Below are positions 27,285 to 34,630 of a DNA stretch of 64,000 bases, one piece after another (position 1 is the first letter of the stretch; each line of letters starts with the position of its first letter). Made by a program: the position numbers and the translations under genes. The stretch is from Dyadobacter sp. 3J3. GTDB taxonomy: Bacteria; Bacteroidota; Bacteroidia; Cytophagales; Spirosomataceae. The stretch covers positions 496,001 through 560,000 of the forward strand of contig NZ_VTOL01000003.1 in the NCBI RefSeq assembly GCF_009801115.1. The letters run 5' to 3'. A model generated the notes under the pieces. That model was not told where the DNA came from and made no database searches. It was given only the letters and a program-made list of their open reading frames with translations.

Positions 27285-27527
27285 CTAATCTTCAGCTGTG
27301 AACTCAAACATAAACAGGTTAGGAGCAGGAATATCTAATGCTTTCGAAATTGCATAAACGCTGCTGATAGTGGTGTTTACTTCGCCACGCTCTATATTTC
27401 CAATTTGGTTCTTTGAGATACCTGCAAGATCATAAAGTTCTTCCTGACTCAGATTTTTAGCTTCCCTGAGTCTGCGAATATGCGCTCCAAACGCTTGTAG
27501 ATATTTACGATTACGAATTTTAGTCAC
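27285..27527 (-). CDS. XRE-family transcriptional regulator
   Basis: The 80-residue protein is almost entirely a Cro/CI-type helix-turn-helix: AFGAHIRRLREAKNLSQEELYDLAGISKNQIGNIERGEVNTTISSVYAISKALDI. The start is GTG at 27527. A perfect 16-bp palindrome lies 35 bp upstream and probably is its own operator; a near-identical site lies at 23917. It may control expression of part of the island. Confidence 0.88.
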   Translation of the reverse strand: MTKIRNRKYLQAFGAHIRRLREAKNLSQEELYDLAGISKNQIGNIERGEVNTTISSVYAISKALDIPAPNLFMFEFTAED

Positions 27528-27561
27528 GGGTCAAAACTGAACCCATTTCTAAGAATATACC

Positions 27562-27577
27562 ACCCAATATATTGGGT
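27562..27577. promoter_or_regulatory. putative operator of the XRE regulator
   Basis: ACCCAATATATTGGGT is a perfect 16-bp palindrome 35-50 bp upstream of the XRE start codon. With the one-base variant at 23917-23932 it defines a candidate operator. It also lies 94 bp upstream of the divergent gene at 27671. Confidence 0.6.
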
Positions 27578-27624
27578 AAATTATTTAAGACTTGTATATT
27601 GCTCCCTTTCTTTATAAATCATAC

Positions 27625-27648
27625 AGGATACGACAAATATCATATCCT
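27625..27648. promoter_or_regulatory. inverted repeat upstream of the TPR-like gene
   Basis: AGGATACGA (27625-27633) and TCATATCCT (27640-27648) are inverted with one mismatch and a 6-bp gap, ending 22 bp before the start codon at 27671. It could be a second operator; nothing else supports it. Confidence 0.3.
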
Positions 27649-27670
27649 ATAACCTCCCAAATTATATATC

Positions 27671-28687
27671 ATGTTCGATTTTTTGAAAAAGGCCCTTGGT
27701 GGAAGTGATAACAGAATGATAACTAAATACTCCTTCCTAATAGAAAAGTTAACAGTGCTTCGTAATCCAATAATTAAAACTAAAAGCTCACATGAATTAG
27801 TAATTGAAAGTAGTGGACCTACTACATGGGTTACATTTAACCTTAAAGAAAACCAAGATGGTCTTAAAGTGGATTGCAAAGCTTACTATGGTTTACAGGG
27901 AATTTATGAGCGCAGCTGGCATTTTCCAAATCAGAAAACTCAACAACAAATGTATCAGGAAATTGAAAAATTCTTCTTAGCAGTTAAAGATGAAATGCTT
28001 GGAAATAGCACCGCGCAAAGTAAGTTTGAGACAGGACAATCATGGAATGAACTGAAAGCGTCTGCTCTTAAAAAGGTTCTTACACAAAATGACACGATAA
28101 AGCGTTCAGCAGAATTTTATGCTGATAGCGCATCAAATTTAATATTTAAAGAAGATTACGAGGGTGCTATCAAAGAAGTTAATAAAGGTCTTGAAATTAA
28201 TACGGCATCCGTTAATGGTAAATTGTACTATCAGAGAGCTCAGTGTAATTTGTCCATATTAAATAATAAAAATGCCGAAAATGATTTCCTGGAATCAATG
28301 ATTTCTTCGAAAGCTGTTAAGGATTTTCGATTTTACACTAAAACGACAATAAGTTTTACGAAATTACTATACAGGACAAATCAGATCTCCAAAGGTTTAC
28401 TTTGTGCAAGTCAAGGTCAACAAGCTCTCGCTCATAGAAGTGACGATGAAACTCTTTTTCATGATGAGTTTGAACTTCAATATTTAATGGCCAGACTTCA
28501 ATTTCTTGAAGATGATTTTGATACAAGTTTACTATTCTTACGTCAATCCGAAAAATCACTTAAAATGTGGCTTGCACAGGACTCGGATAATTTTGAGCAC
28601 GATCATTATTTATATTTGTCGGGTTACGAAATACAAAATGGATTTAGTGACCTTAGAGACGATTTATCACCATATGAAATGGATTAA
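27671..28687 (+). CDS. TPR-like hypothetical protein
   Basis: The 338-residue protein starts with MFDFLKKALGG and an alpha/beta region (about 15-120), followed by helical repeats (from about residue 150: FYADSASNLIFKEDYEGAIKEVNKGLEINTASVNGKLYYQRAQCNL) that fit tetratricopeptide repeats. It is probably a scaffolding or interaction protein. It is transcribed divergently from the XRE gene. The function is unknown. Confidence 0.6.
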   Translation: MFDFLKKALGGSDNRMITKYSFLIEKLTVLRNPIIKTKSSHELVIESSGPTTWVTFNLKENQDGLKVDCKAYYGLQGIYERSWHFPNQKTQQQMYQEIEKFFLAVKDEMLGNSTAQSKFETGQSWNELKASALKKVLTQNDTIKRSAEFYADSASNLIFKEDYEGAIKEVNKGLEINTASVNGKLYYQRAQCNLSILNNKNAENDFLESMISSKAVKDFRFYTKTTISFTKLLYRTNQISKGLLCASQGQQALAHRSDDETLFHDEFELQYLMARLQFLEDDFDTSLLFLRQSEKSLKMWLAQDSDNFEHDHYLYLSGYEIQNGFSDLRDDLSPYEMD

Positions 28688-28756
28688 TTTAAGAAATATT
28701 CAAAGCAACAGGTTGTTTTGTACGTCCATCTAATCGATACCAACTTTATACAAACT

Positions 28757-29146
28757 ATGAAGAAGAATGAAGAATATGACTTAATTCAGTCTTTTATAAA
28801 TATTGATCTTGGATCTACAAAAAAAATCTTAAATAACAACGAGTACTACCTGAATCGCCAGAAGAGTGTATTTATGGTTCTTTTAACACAATGTTTCATT
28901 AATTTACAGAAAAAAGGAGATACAAAATTATATGTTTCTGATGGAAGATGTATGTTCCCTACATTTAACGTAAATAGTTATACGTTTACAGGTAATTTTA
29001 CTGGCAACTACCTGGAATTGAATATTCATGCTGAAGAAGGTCGGGTAACAGGATTATCAGAGTGTTATTGCTATTCTACCGAAGACAATTCTGAAATGCA
29101 ATCAGTGCGATTATACATTGATCCAAAAAGAGGATCAACGTTATAA
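28757..29146 (+). CDS. hypothetical protein
   Basis: The 129-residue product from the ATG at 28757 (MKKNEEYDLIQSFINIDLG) has mixed alpha/beta character and no recognised domain. It follows the TPR-like gene after 69 bp in the same direction and ends just before palindromic repeat copy 4. A TTG start at 28718 would add 13 residues. Confidence 0.5.
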   Translation: MKKNEEYDLIQSFINIDLGSTKKILNNNEYYLNRQKSVFMVLLTQCFINLQKKGDTKLYVSDGRCMFPTFNVNSYTFTGNFTGNYLELNIHAEEGRVTGLSECYCYSTEDNSEMQSVRLYIDPKRGSTL

Positions 29147-29150
29147 TAAG

Positions 29151-29195
29151 CCCAACCAGAACAATAAATGCATATGTGTAATTATTCTGGTTGGG
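29151..29195. repeat. palindromic island repeat, copy 4
   Basis: Arms CCCAACCA (29151-29158) and TGGTTGGG (29188-29195) are 29 bp apart. Pairing extends to 14 of 15 positions (CCCAACCAGAACAAT), and the centre is CATAT. It lies between convergent genes with a T-rich tract behind it, so this copy may also act as a terminator. Confidence 0.82.
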
Positions 29196-29202
29196 TCTAT
29201 TT

Positions 29203-30357
29203 TTATTGCAACAAATCTACCATCCCTATTTCTGAGAGTTCATAAACAGTCGTTTTTCCATTAGTAGAAATAATCTTCAAATTACAGGCTACACCATGTT
29301 CATTGTTAATTTGCATGAAATTCCTCTCTACCTCCTCCAAACGTGTCTTCATCGTATTAGCAGAGCAGTTGAAATCACTGTTTAAAACAGCGAGTAATTC
29401 CTTCTGTTCCAATTTTGGTTTCAAATACTTTCCAAGCGTAGCTGCAATATCGTTAACACTTGCTTTACTTCGTCGTTGGTCTGCAATTGATTTTACAAGT
29501 GCTGGATCAGCAATTTCCAAAGACATTGTATCCTGAGAGAAAATGAGAGGTATTGGCGCAAATCGTTTTGCATGTCGTTGCTTTATGAATTTTAATTGGA
29601 GAAGTTCTGTATATTCTCCATTTGAACCTTTCTCAAAACCGATATGCATAACAGTAGCTGATTTATTCACGGACTCTGACCCCAGGTGACCCCGTGCCTT
29701 ATCTGATCCGGGATTTTCATGGATCACTAAAAGAAAGGTAGCGTCAAATGTCTCACACAATTTACCAATGTAATCAAGCAATTTCATTGTTTCTGTCAGG
29801 TCGTTGAAGTTTAACATGCAATCTGTCACAACATCAAGCAATACAAAAAGCGGATACGAGGACTCTCCTCTTATATCGTTAATAAAAACCTTCAAATCAT
29901 CCAGTCTATTAACCCGCTCACTATTTTTTAGAGAAGTAAATCTGAAATCGGGTATTTGCTTTGGATCAGAAAAACCGACCTTACTAATGACTGATTGGAT
30001 AGCAGAAGGAAACTCTTCTGCCTGATTCCTTTCCGTATCAACATAGGCTACCGTTACTTTTTGATTTTCAACTTTTTCAAATCCCAGAGATTCAATGGTC
30101 TTTCCCTCTGGACAAAGAAGAACGCTACATAATAATTCTGCAAGTCTACTTTTGTGTGACCCCTGGCGACCTTGAATTATATTAATAGTTCCACGTCTTA
30201 TAATTGGTACTCCATCTTTTGTTATGAGTGCCGGAGAGAAAATAATGGAACCAGCAGCAATATTTGCTACACGTTGTTCGATTTCTTTCAGTTTTACAAG
30301 ACGTAATGCTAACTGTGAGGATTGGGATATTGTACTTAAATTTTTATTTACTTCCAT
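29203..30357 (-). CDS. RepA/DnaB-like RecA-fold ATPase
   Basis: The 384-residue protein has Walker A GRQGSHKS (63-70), a Walker B-like FVLLDVVTD and the segment HENPGSDKARGHLGSESVNKSATVMHI. This is the layout of the RepA/DnaB-like hexameric ATPase family found in plasmids and Bacteroidota integrative elements. A C-terminal region (about 290-384) is helix-rich and may be a winged helix. It probably serves replication of the excised element. It stands alone on the minus strand, 243 bp from the ANT-like pair. Confidence 0.72.
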   Translation of the reverse strand: MEVNKNLSTISQSSQLALRLVKLKEIEQRVANIAAGSIIFSPALITKDGVPIIRRGTINIIQGRQGSHKSRLAELLCSVLLCPEGKTIESLGFEKVENQKVTVAYVDTERNQAEEFPSAIQSVISKVGFSDPKQIPDFRFTSLKNSERVNRLDDLKVFINDIRGESSYPLFVLLDVVTDCMLNFNDLTETMKLLDYIGKLCETFDATFLLVIHENPGSDKARGHLGSESVNKSATVMHIGFEKGSNGEYTELLQLKFIKQRHAKRFAPIPLIFSQDTMSLEIADPALVKSIADQRRSKASVNDIAATLGKYLKPKLEQKELLAVLNSDFNCSANTMKTRLEEVERNFMQINNEHGVACNLKIISTNGKTTVYELSEIGMVDLLQ

Positions 30358-30600
30358 TACAGAAATGATATATAATAAGAATCAACTGAGCTAAAAGATA
30401 TGCTAATGGATCAATTGATTCCTGGTGGTTATTGGTCAAAATTGTCATCGGTCTGCTCACAGTGTGTGTATCTGGATTTTGCAGACTTCTGGGCAGTCTA
30501 AGACAACCCATCTTTTATTTTTACAGTAGGACATTCATTGGTGTTCAATGTTCTGTAACGCAATACGCGCCTTCATGTGGTGTATAATGCTTATGCTTTT

Positions 30601-30876
30601 CTATTCATATATTAGCTTTGCAAGTTTTTGAATAAAGGTCACTCCCTTTTTTGATACCCTTATAACTGATACTGTCTTGTTAAAAGGACCACGGTTAATA
30701 CTTCTGAACTCTACGGTGAACAGACCTTTGCAGACCAGTTCAGCCAAGGGCAACTTGTCTTGTATAATGCCATATTTCCGTAGAAATGTGAACATCTTTG
30801 GGCGAGTATTTAAGAAGGGGATGTCAATACTTTTGGCAACGTCTTCAATGGAAAATGGAAAGCATGTAGTTTTCAT
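30601..30876 (-). CDS. ANT/KilAC-like small protein, copy B
   Basis: The 91-residue protein contains FLRKYGIIQDKLPLAELVCKGLFTVEF and VIRVSKKGVTFIQKL. This resembles the C-terminal domain of phage antirepressors (ANT/KilAC), where xLRxxGxI, a proline-rich step and a final TxKGxxxI are conserved. It overlaps its upstream neighbour by 4 bp and shares the same pattern, so the pair seems to be a tandem duplication. A DNA-binding or regulatory role is likely. Confidence 0.55.
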   Translation of the reverse strand: MKTTCFPFSIEDVAKSIDIPFLNTRPKMFTFLRKYGIIQDKLPLAELVCKGLFTVEFRSINRGPFNKTVSVIRVSKKGVTFIQKLAKLIYE

Positions 30877-31271
30877 TTTAACAGGGTATTTAAATTTGTA
30901 AGTTTTCCAGGTTTTCTATTTATGCATTTTTTATGATTGGCATCTTCACCAAGCTTCTGAAACACCAATTTTTTAATGAATGCAACGCCTAGAGCAGAAA
31001 CTCTTATTCGTGGAGGAGACCATATTTTATATAGTATTTCAAAGTCATAATCCACTTTAAAATAACCCAAGTCGATGTATTCTTGTAACGGCAGATCACC
31101 TTGTATTACACCTTCGGCTCTTAAAAATGTAAATAATTTGTTTCTTCCATTCACTTTTGTCTGGGACAGCATCGCAGCAACATTTGCAATTTTCCAAGGA
31201 AATCTTATTTGTTCGTTTGGAGTATTGGTTGCTTGTGCGGTTTGGGCTATTTCTAATATTTTCGAATCCAT
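30873..31271 (-). CDS. ANT/KilAC-like small protein, copy A
   Basis: The 132-residue protein repeats the pattern of its neighbour: FPWKIANVAAMLSQTKVNGRNKLFTFLRAEGVIQGDLPLQEYIDLGYFKVDYDF, then RVSALGVAFIKKL. It has a basic C-terminal tail (KKCINRKPGKLTNLNTLLK). The ANT-like match is by eye only. It is the first gene of a two-gene operon with translational coupling. Such proteins could link the island's induction to its XRE regulator, as antirepressors do in phages. Confidence 0.55.
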   Translation of the reverse strand: MDSKILEIAQTAQATNTPNEQIRFPWKIANVAAMLSQTKVNGRNKLFTFLRAEGVIQGDLPLQEYIDLGYFKVDYDFEILYKIWSPPRIRVSALGVAFIKKLVFQKLGEDANHKKCINRKPGKLTNLNTLLK

Positions 31272-31330
31272 ATCATGTCGTTTTCATTTGTGATTTACAA
31301 ATGTCACGCGATTCAGAACAAATAGAAAGG

Positions 31331-31384
31331 AAAAAACCGGAACAGTAGCTTAGCAGAAAATACAAACAAATGTTCCGGTTTTTT
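31331..31384. terminator. terminator of the integrase operon
   Basis: AAAAAACCGGAACA (31331-31344) pairs perfectly with 31371-31384. On the minus strand the stem is followed by a T-run, so it ends the integrase transcript; it may also work on the plus strand. Confidence 0.85.
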
Positions 31385-32307
31385 TATTGGAATAGTTTTT
31401 TGCTTTGGTTGAACCAACTTTTAAAAAATGCTTCAACTTGACCAACATCGGTTTCTGCACAATTAATTTTATATCCAGCCTCTTTAAGTAGCGAAAAGTA
31501 AATTCTGAAAAGCTTATTTTCAGATATAGGCTTTCCATCTACAGAAATTTCCTTCAAAAATAATATGAAATTGTGGAAAAATCTGTAATGAAGTTTCTCA
31601 TTTGGTATTTCAGAATCAAGAATTGACCTACTTAGTTGTAAGTCATTTACAAAAGAATCAAAACCCATTTCGTTAAACTCATCAGTGGCGCGTATTTTGG
31701 ATACATATGAAAATATTAACCTACCTATCAAGTTACTGTTATTAATGCTCGAGCTAAATGTCATAGACTTCTTTGAATCTGGACTTCTGAATTTGAATGT
31801 AACTTTTTCAAGGGTAATTATGTCCGAAATGGTTCTCGCGAATATATCATCCCCGCCCCGGACACCATCTTCTAAGCTAATTATATTGAGAAGCTCCTGT
31901 AGCTGTTGGATTTCTAAATACTGGGAAGAAACGTTTATAGGTAAAGTATGTTTCTCTTTATTGAATCTTGTGGCTGCTTCGGGAGTCCACTGTGCTTTAT
32001 TAAGTAACACAAGTAATAGTAGGTCGTGAGACATGAGATTACAGTCACCAATTGTTTTCAAGTGTTTCTCATACAATTCCTTCTTAGTAACGTATTTCTT
32101 AACATCATAAATATTAAACCGACGTAAGTTTTCAGCGGTAGATGCATCAATACTTTTTATAATAATATCACCCGAATTCAATCTCTCCTTTTCAATTTCT
32201 ATAATTTTTAGTGGGCTAATATCTCCTTCAATAATATAGTATTGCTCAATTAACCAAAGCCTTTTTAAGTTATCCACTTGTTCATCGCGATATTCATTTA
32301 CGGTCAT
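31384..32307 (-). CDS. hypothetical protein translationally coupled to the integrase
   Basis: The 307-residue protein (MTVNEYRDEQVDNLKRLWL...) is mainly helical with no recognised domain. Its start overlaps the end of the integrase gene by 14 bp, so the two are made together. This suggests an accessory role in excision or its control, though it does not look like a classical small Xis. The stop lies at the terminator stem. I use the ATG at 32307; a TTG 9 bp upstream is possible. Confidence 0.65.
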   Translation of the reverse strand: MTVNEYRDEQVDNLKRLWLIEQYYIIEGDISPLKIIEIEKERLNSGDIIIKSIDASTAENLRRFNIYDVKKYVTKKELYEKHLKTIGDCNLMSHDLLLLVLLNKAQWTPEAATRFNKEKHTLPINVSSQYLEIQQLQELLNIISLEDGVRGGDDIFARTISDIITLEKVTFKFRSPDSKKSMTFSSSINNSNLIGRLIFSYVSKIRATDEFNEMGFDSFVNDLQLSRSILDSEIPNEKLHYRFFHNFILFLKEISVDGKPISENKLFRIYFSLLKEAGYKINCAETDVGQVEAFFKSWFNQSKKLFQ

Positions 32308-33538
32308 CGGTATCAAATTTTGTTAAAAGATTAGAATATTGCTTCCGGGATTCGTTTTCAAAACTGTCAAGGTAATTCTCTGTTGTCTGAAAACTACTGT
32401 GTCCCAAACTTTCAGAGATATACTCCATGGGAGCGCCACTACGCTTCAGGACTGTTGAAAATGAATGTCTTGCTGTGTAGGACGTGAGAGGTTTGAGGAA
32501 CTCTAAATCTTTACCAACCTTTTTCATATGTCGATTGATAAGCATATTGAAATACTGAATAAGTTCTCTTTCACGTAATGCACTGATATTTTCTCCTAAA
32601 ATAGGAAAAATATACGTTGAAGAGCTAAGTTGCGGTTGTCCCCATTTTTTTATTATAAGTTTTGCATGATCCGTGAGATAAATTCTTATTGCTTTTTGTC
32701 TTGACTTGGTGGACAATTTGGTTTTTGCTCTGATAACTGTAAGATTGTCTCCTTCCAGATCTTTGTAGCGCAATCTGCATATATCCTTTACATTAAGTCC
32801 ATTACATAAATAAGAAAAAATCCAGAAGTCTTTTGCTTTATCTGCACTTGTTAATGGTACAGTTGGATAATTAAATATCTTCTCAATCTCAGCAATGGTA
32901 AGAGCTTTCTTAATATTTCGACCAGCAGGAATTTGAAATTTGGACTTTTTAAAAGGATAAAGTTCCTTCTTCACCAAACCCGCTTCTATACCCTGATTAA
33001 AGATTGTTCTCAATGACCTGAGGTAAATTCCAACGGTAGTACTCGATTTCTTATTACTTTCCATAAACCTTTCATACTTCCTTAAAAAATCGGGAGTAAT
33101 TTCCTCAAACACCAGACGTGGCTTGAACTTACTTAATGATTTCAAGGCGCAAGTATAAGACTGCGCGGTAGACACCCTGTCTTCTTCGTTCAACTTGGCG
33201 ATGTATCCCTTTAGCACCGAGTATACATCAGTAGGTTTTATATCCTCTGGTTTGGCAAGTAATAATTTCTCAAAAGCAGAAAATGTGAATTCGTGCATGT
33301 CACGATATATTTTCTCTGCTTTCGACTCCAAAACTTTTACTTGTCCACGGATGTCTTTGAGGTGCTCCAATTTGGAAGTTGGAAGTTTGGAAAATTCCTC
33401 TTGTGTTAAAGTTAATCCCGTATTGTAATATTTGCGCTTACGGTCGAATGTCACTCGTAGCTTTAAAGGATACGACCCGTCTGTTTTTATTCTTCGGTCA
33501 TCAAGAACTACTGAAAATGTTGGTTTTAAAATTCCCAT
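32294..33538 (-). CDS. int: tyrosine recombinase, island integrase
   Basis: The 414-residue protein has the Bacteroidota integrase layout: arm-binding N-terminus (1-90), SAM-like core-binding domain (about 105-200) and catalytic domain (about 210-405). Visible active-site residues are Arg357 and His358 (YTARHSF), His380 (ESLGH) and nucleophile Tyr389 (TTENYL). At box I, where most relatives have RGM, this protein has N246-G-L, so the first catalytic arginine is missing, as reported for IntDOT. It is encoded 140 bp from attR and should catalyse integration at the tRNA. Confidence 0.93.
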   Translation of the reverse strand: MGILKPTFSVVLDDRRIKTDGSYPLKLRVTFDRKRKYYNTGLTLTQEEFSKLPTSKLEHLKDIRGQVKVLESKAEKIYRDMHEFTFSAFEKLLLAKPEDIKPTDVYSVLKGYIAKLNEEDRVSTAQSYTCALKSLSKFKPRLVFEEITPDFLRKYERFMESNKKSSTTVGIYLRSLRTIFNQGIEAGLVKKELYPFKKSKFQIPAGRNIKKALTIAEIEKIFNYPTVPLTSADKAKDFWIFSYLCNGLNVKDICRLRYKDLEGDNLTVIRAKTKLSTKSRQKAIRIYLTDHAKLIIKKWGQPQLSSSTYIFPILGENISALRERELIQYFNMLINRHMKKVGKDLEFLKPLTSYTARHSFSTVLKRSGAPMEYISESLGHSSFQTTENYLDSFENESRKQYSNLLTKFDTDDRK

Positions 33539-33551
33539 TTTTGCTCTAAAA

Positions 33552-33575
33552 TTTGATACACAATTTGATACACAA
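33552..33575 (+). promoter_or_regulatory. putative integrase arm-binding sites, right end (two 12-mers)
   Basis: Two abutting identical copies of TTTGATACACAA lie between the integrase start and attR. They match the doublet at 7738-7761, in the same orientation. A degenerate third copy (TATGACACAA) appears about 30 bp further towards attR. Because they overlap the integrase promoter region, binding could also autoregulate int. Confidence 0.6.
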
Positions 33576-33678
33576 GTGTGAAATTTGAACGCGCAAACAG
33601 GTATGACACAAAAAAACTAAAAGCACATAAGTACTTAATAATCAGACTAAAATAGGTGTAAAAAAGTGGTTTAGTGTA

Positions 33679-33741
33679 GGACTCATAATCAGTAGGTGCC
33701 TGGTTCGATTCCAGGTGGGCCCACTTGAAAATCAAGGACTT
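33679..33741. repeat. attR: right copy of the 63-bp attachment repeat
   Basis: Identical to 7647-7709. It holds the 3' part of the tRNA from the anticodon stem onward, so it looks like a truncated tRNA and should not be annotated as one. Homology to the tRNA stops at 33679, which marks the island edge. Confidence 0.93.
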
Positions 33742-33765
33742 AGCTTCAAAAACTAAGTCCTTTTT
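33733..33765 (+). terminator. original chromosomal terminator of the tRNA gene
   Basis: AAGGACTTAG (33733-33742) pairs perfectly with CTAAGTCCTT (33752-33761) around a 9-base loop and is followed by T residues. Its left arm is in the attachment repeat and its right arm is chromosomal; before integration it would have followed the tRNA. Confidence 0.8.
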
Positions 33766-33875
33766 TATTTAGTTGCAATAGTTTTTTAAGTGCGAAATTG
33801 CTTGCAATGGGCTGAGTCTGTCACTTTAAGAGCACTCACATTTATTGCAAGTGCCCTCAAAGTTTTGAATGTTTA

Positions 33876-34430
33876 TCAATCAAGAAAGATAAATCCATTG
33901 ATTTCAGTATAAGTTTCAAGAAATAAATCCCTTCCAAAGGCTTCGTAGTCAAAATATCTTTCCAGAATTTCAGGTGCTCCCGAAAGCATTCCGGTATCCT
34001 CGACATACTGGTAGGTAAACTCTGTTTTCGGATCTTTGAAAGCTCCTCCATAATATCCCTGATAGGCCTCTTCAAAACCTTCCAGCGTCTCTTCCAGATC
34101 ATTTCCGCTCGCTGGCCAGGATACAATATCTGAGCAGTAAATCTCAAATGCTTCCGCTCTGTCATCATCCATTTCAGAAACTGCTTCAAAGTATTTGAAT
34201 GTGTCCTGATGTAAAGTGCTTTCCGAGATCAGAAAAGATGGGATATACTCCCAGTCCTGGAACATTAACTCTGGATCAGATTCATTCCGGTGGTACTCAT
34301 AGCAGTCTTTGTAAAATTCCTGTGCATCTGAATAGTCTGAAAGATCAAACCATTTCCCAAAAAGCGACCCGGAATTGTACATCCGATAAGTGCCTACGTA
34401 AATCTTTGGAGTGTTTTTTGAATTCTTCAT
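33876..34430 (-). CDS. ardA: antirestriction protein ArdA
   Basis: The 184-residue acidic protein starts with IYVGTYRMYNSGSLFGKWFDLSDY, the ArdA domain 1 signature, and has many Asp/Glu residues (FQDWEYIPSF, SEMDDDRAEAFEIYCSD, LEETLEGFEEAYQGYYGG). ArdA proteins mimic B-form DNA and block type I restriction enzymes. I use the ATG at 34430; the frame is open upstream to 34649 through a GC-rich leader that is probably not coding. It lies outside attR, so it is not part of the present island. Confidence 0.88.
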   Translation of the reverse strand: MKNSKNTPKIYVGTYRMYNSGSLFGKWFDLSDYSDAQEFYKDCYEYHRNESDPELMFQDWEYIPSFLISESTLHQDTFKYFEAVSEMDDDRAEAFEIYCSDIVSWPASGNDLEETLEGFEEAYQGYYGGAFKDPKTEFTYQYVEDTGMLSGAPEILERYFDYEAFGRDLFLETYTEINGFIFLD

Positions 34431-34445
34431 CAGTGAAAGACATTT

Positions 34446-34630
34446 GAAGTAGCTAAGCCCGGCTTTGTGCCAAAGGGCAATCGCATGTCCCACTCGAATG
34501 AAAAATGACGGGGGTTTATCCCCCCAGGGTTCAAAGCCCAGACGGCGGTTTAAGGAGCGGCCAGTTGCCGCGGTAAATAGCCGGCTTACGAAGTGAAGGC
34601 TTGAAGCCGTTATTTTCAACTTCGTAACTT
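34446..34630 (-). other. GC-rich, hairpin-rich leader upstream of ardA
   Basis: This block is much richer in G and C than its surroundings. It contains GGGGG/CCCCC (34510-34514 with 34520-34524), GCGGC/GCCGC (34557-34561 with 34567-34571) and GGCTT/AAGCC type inverted repeats. On the minus strand it precedes ardA and could be a structured 5' leader or the residue of a transfer or recombination region of an older element. An open frame crosses it but looks incidental. Confidence 0.4.

Larger units (their letters stand above)
7647..33741. mobile_element. 26-kb genomic island integrated in a tRNA gene
   Basis: A perfect 63-bp direct repeat at 7647-7709 and 33679-33741 bounds the island. The unit removed by excision would be 26,032 bp. 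A tyrosine recombinase gene lies 140 bp inside the right end and is transcribed inward. The content is accessory: type I restriction-modification, an uncharacterised defence-like cluster, a recombination/replication module and a phage-like XRE regulator. No relaxase, type IV secretion or phage structural genes are seen. It is therefore an integrative element without its own transfer system, or a satellite that uses a helper. Confidence 0.9.

Noticed and set aside
8324..29195. Palindromic repeats as integron attC sites
   Set aside because: The arms fit RYYYAAC/GTTRRRY formally, but the elements are only about 45 bp, are 4.7-9.2 kb apart, show no clear extrahelical bases and are not arranged as cassettes; no integron integrase is present.
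33679..33722. Second tRNA gene
   Set aside because: Only the 3' part from the anticodon stem onward is present; the acceptor 5' strand and D-arm are missing. It is the att duplicate.
33526..33735. Open frame crossing attR on the minus strand
   Set aside because: It runs through the integrase start region and the truncated tRNA; its residues match no family and are explained by the attachment repeat.
7647..33741. Integrative conjugative element or prophage
   Set aside because: No relaxase, coupling protein, Tra, capsid, terminase or lysis genes were recognised, so only the term integrated genomic island is supported.
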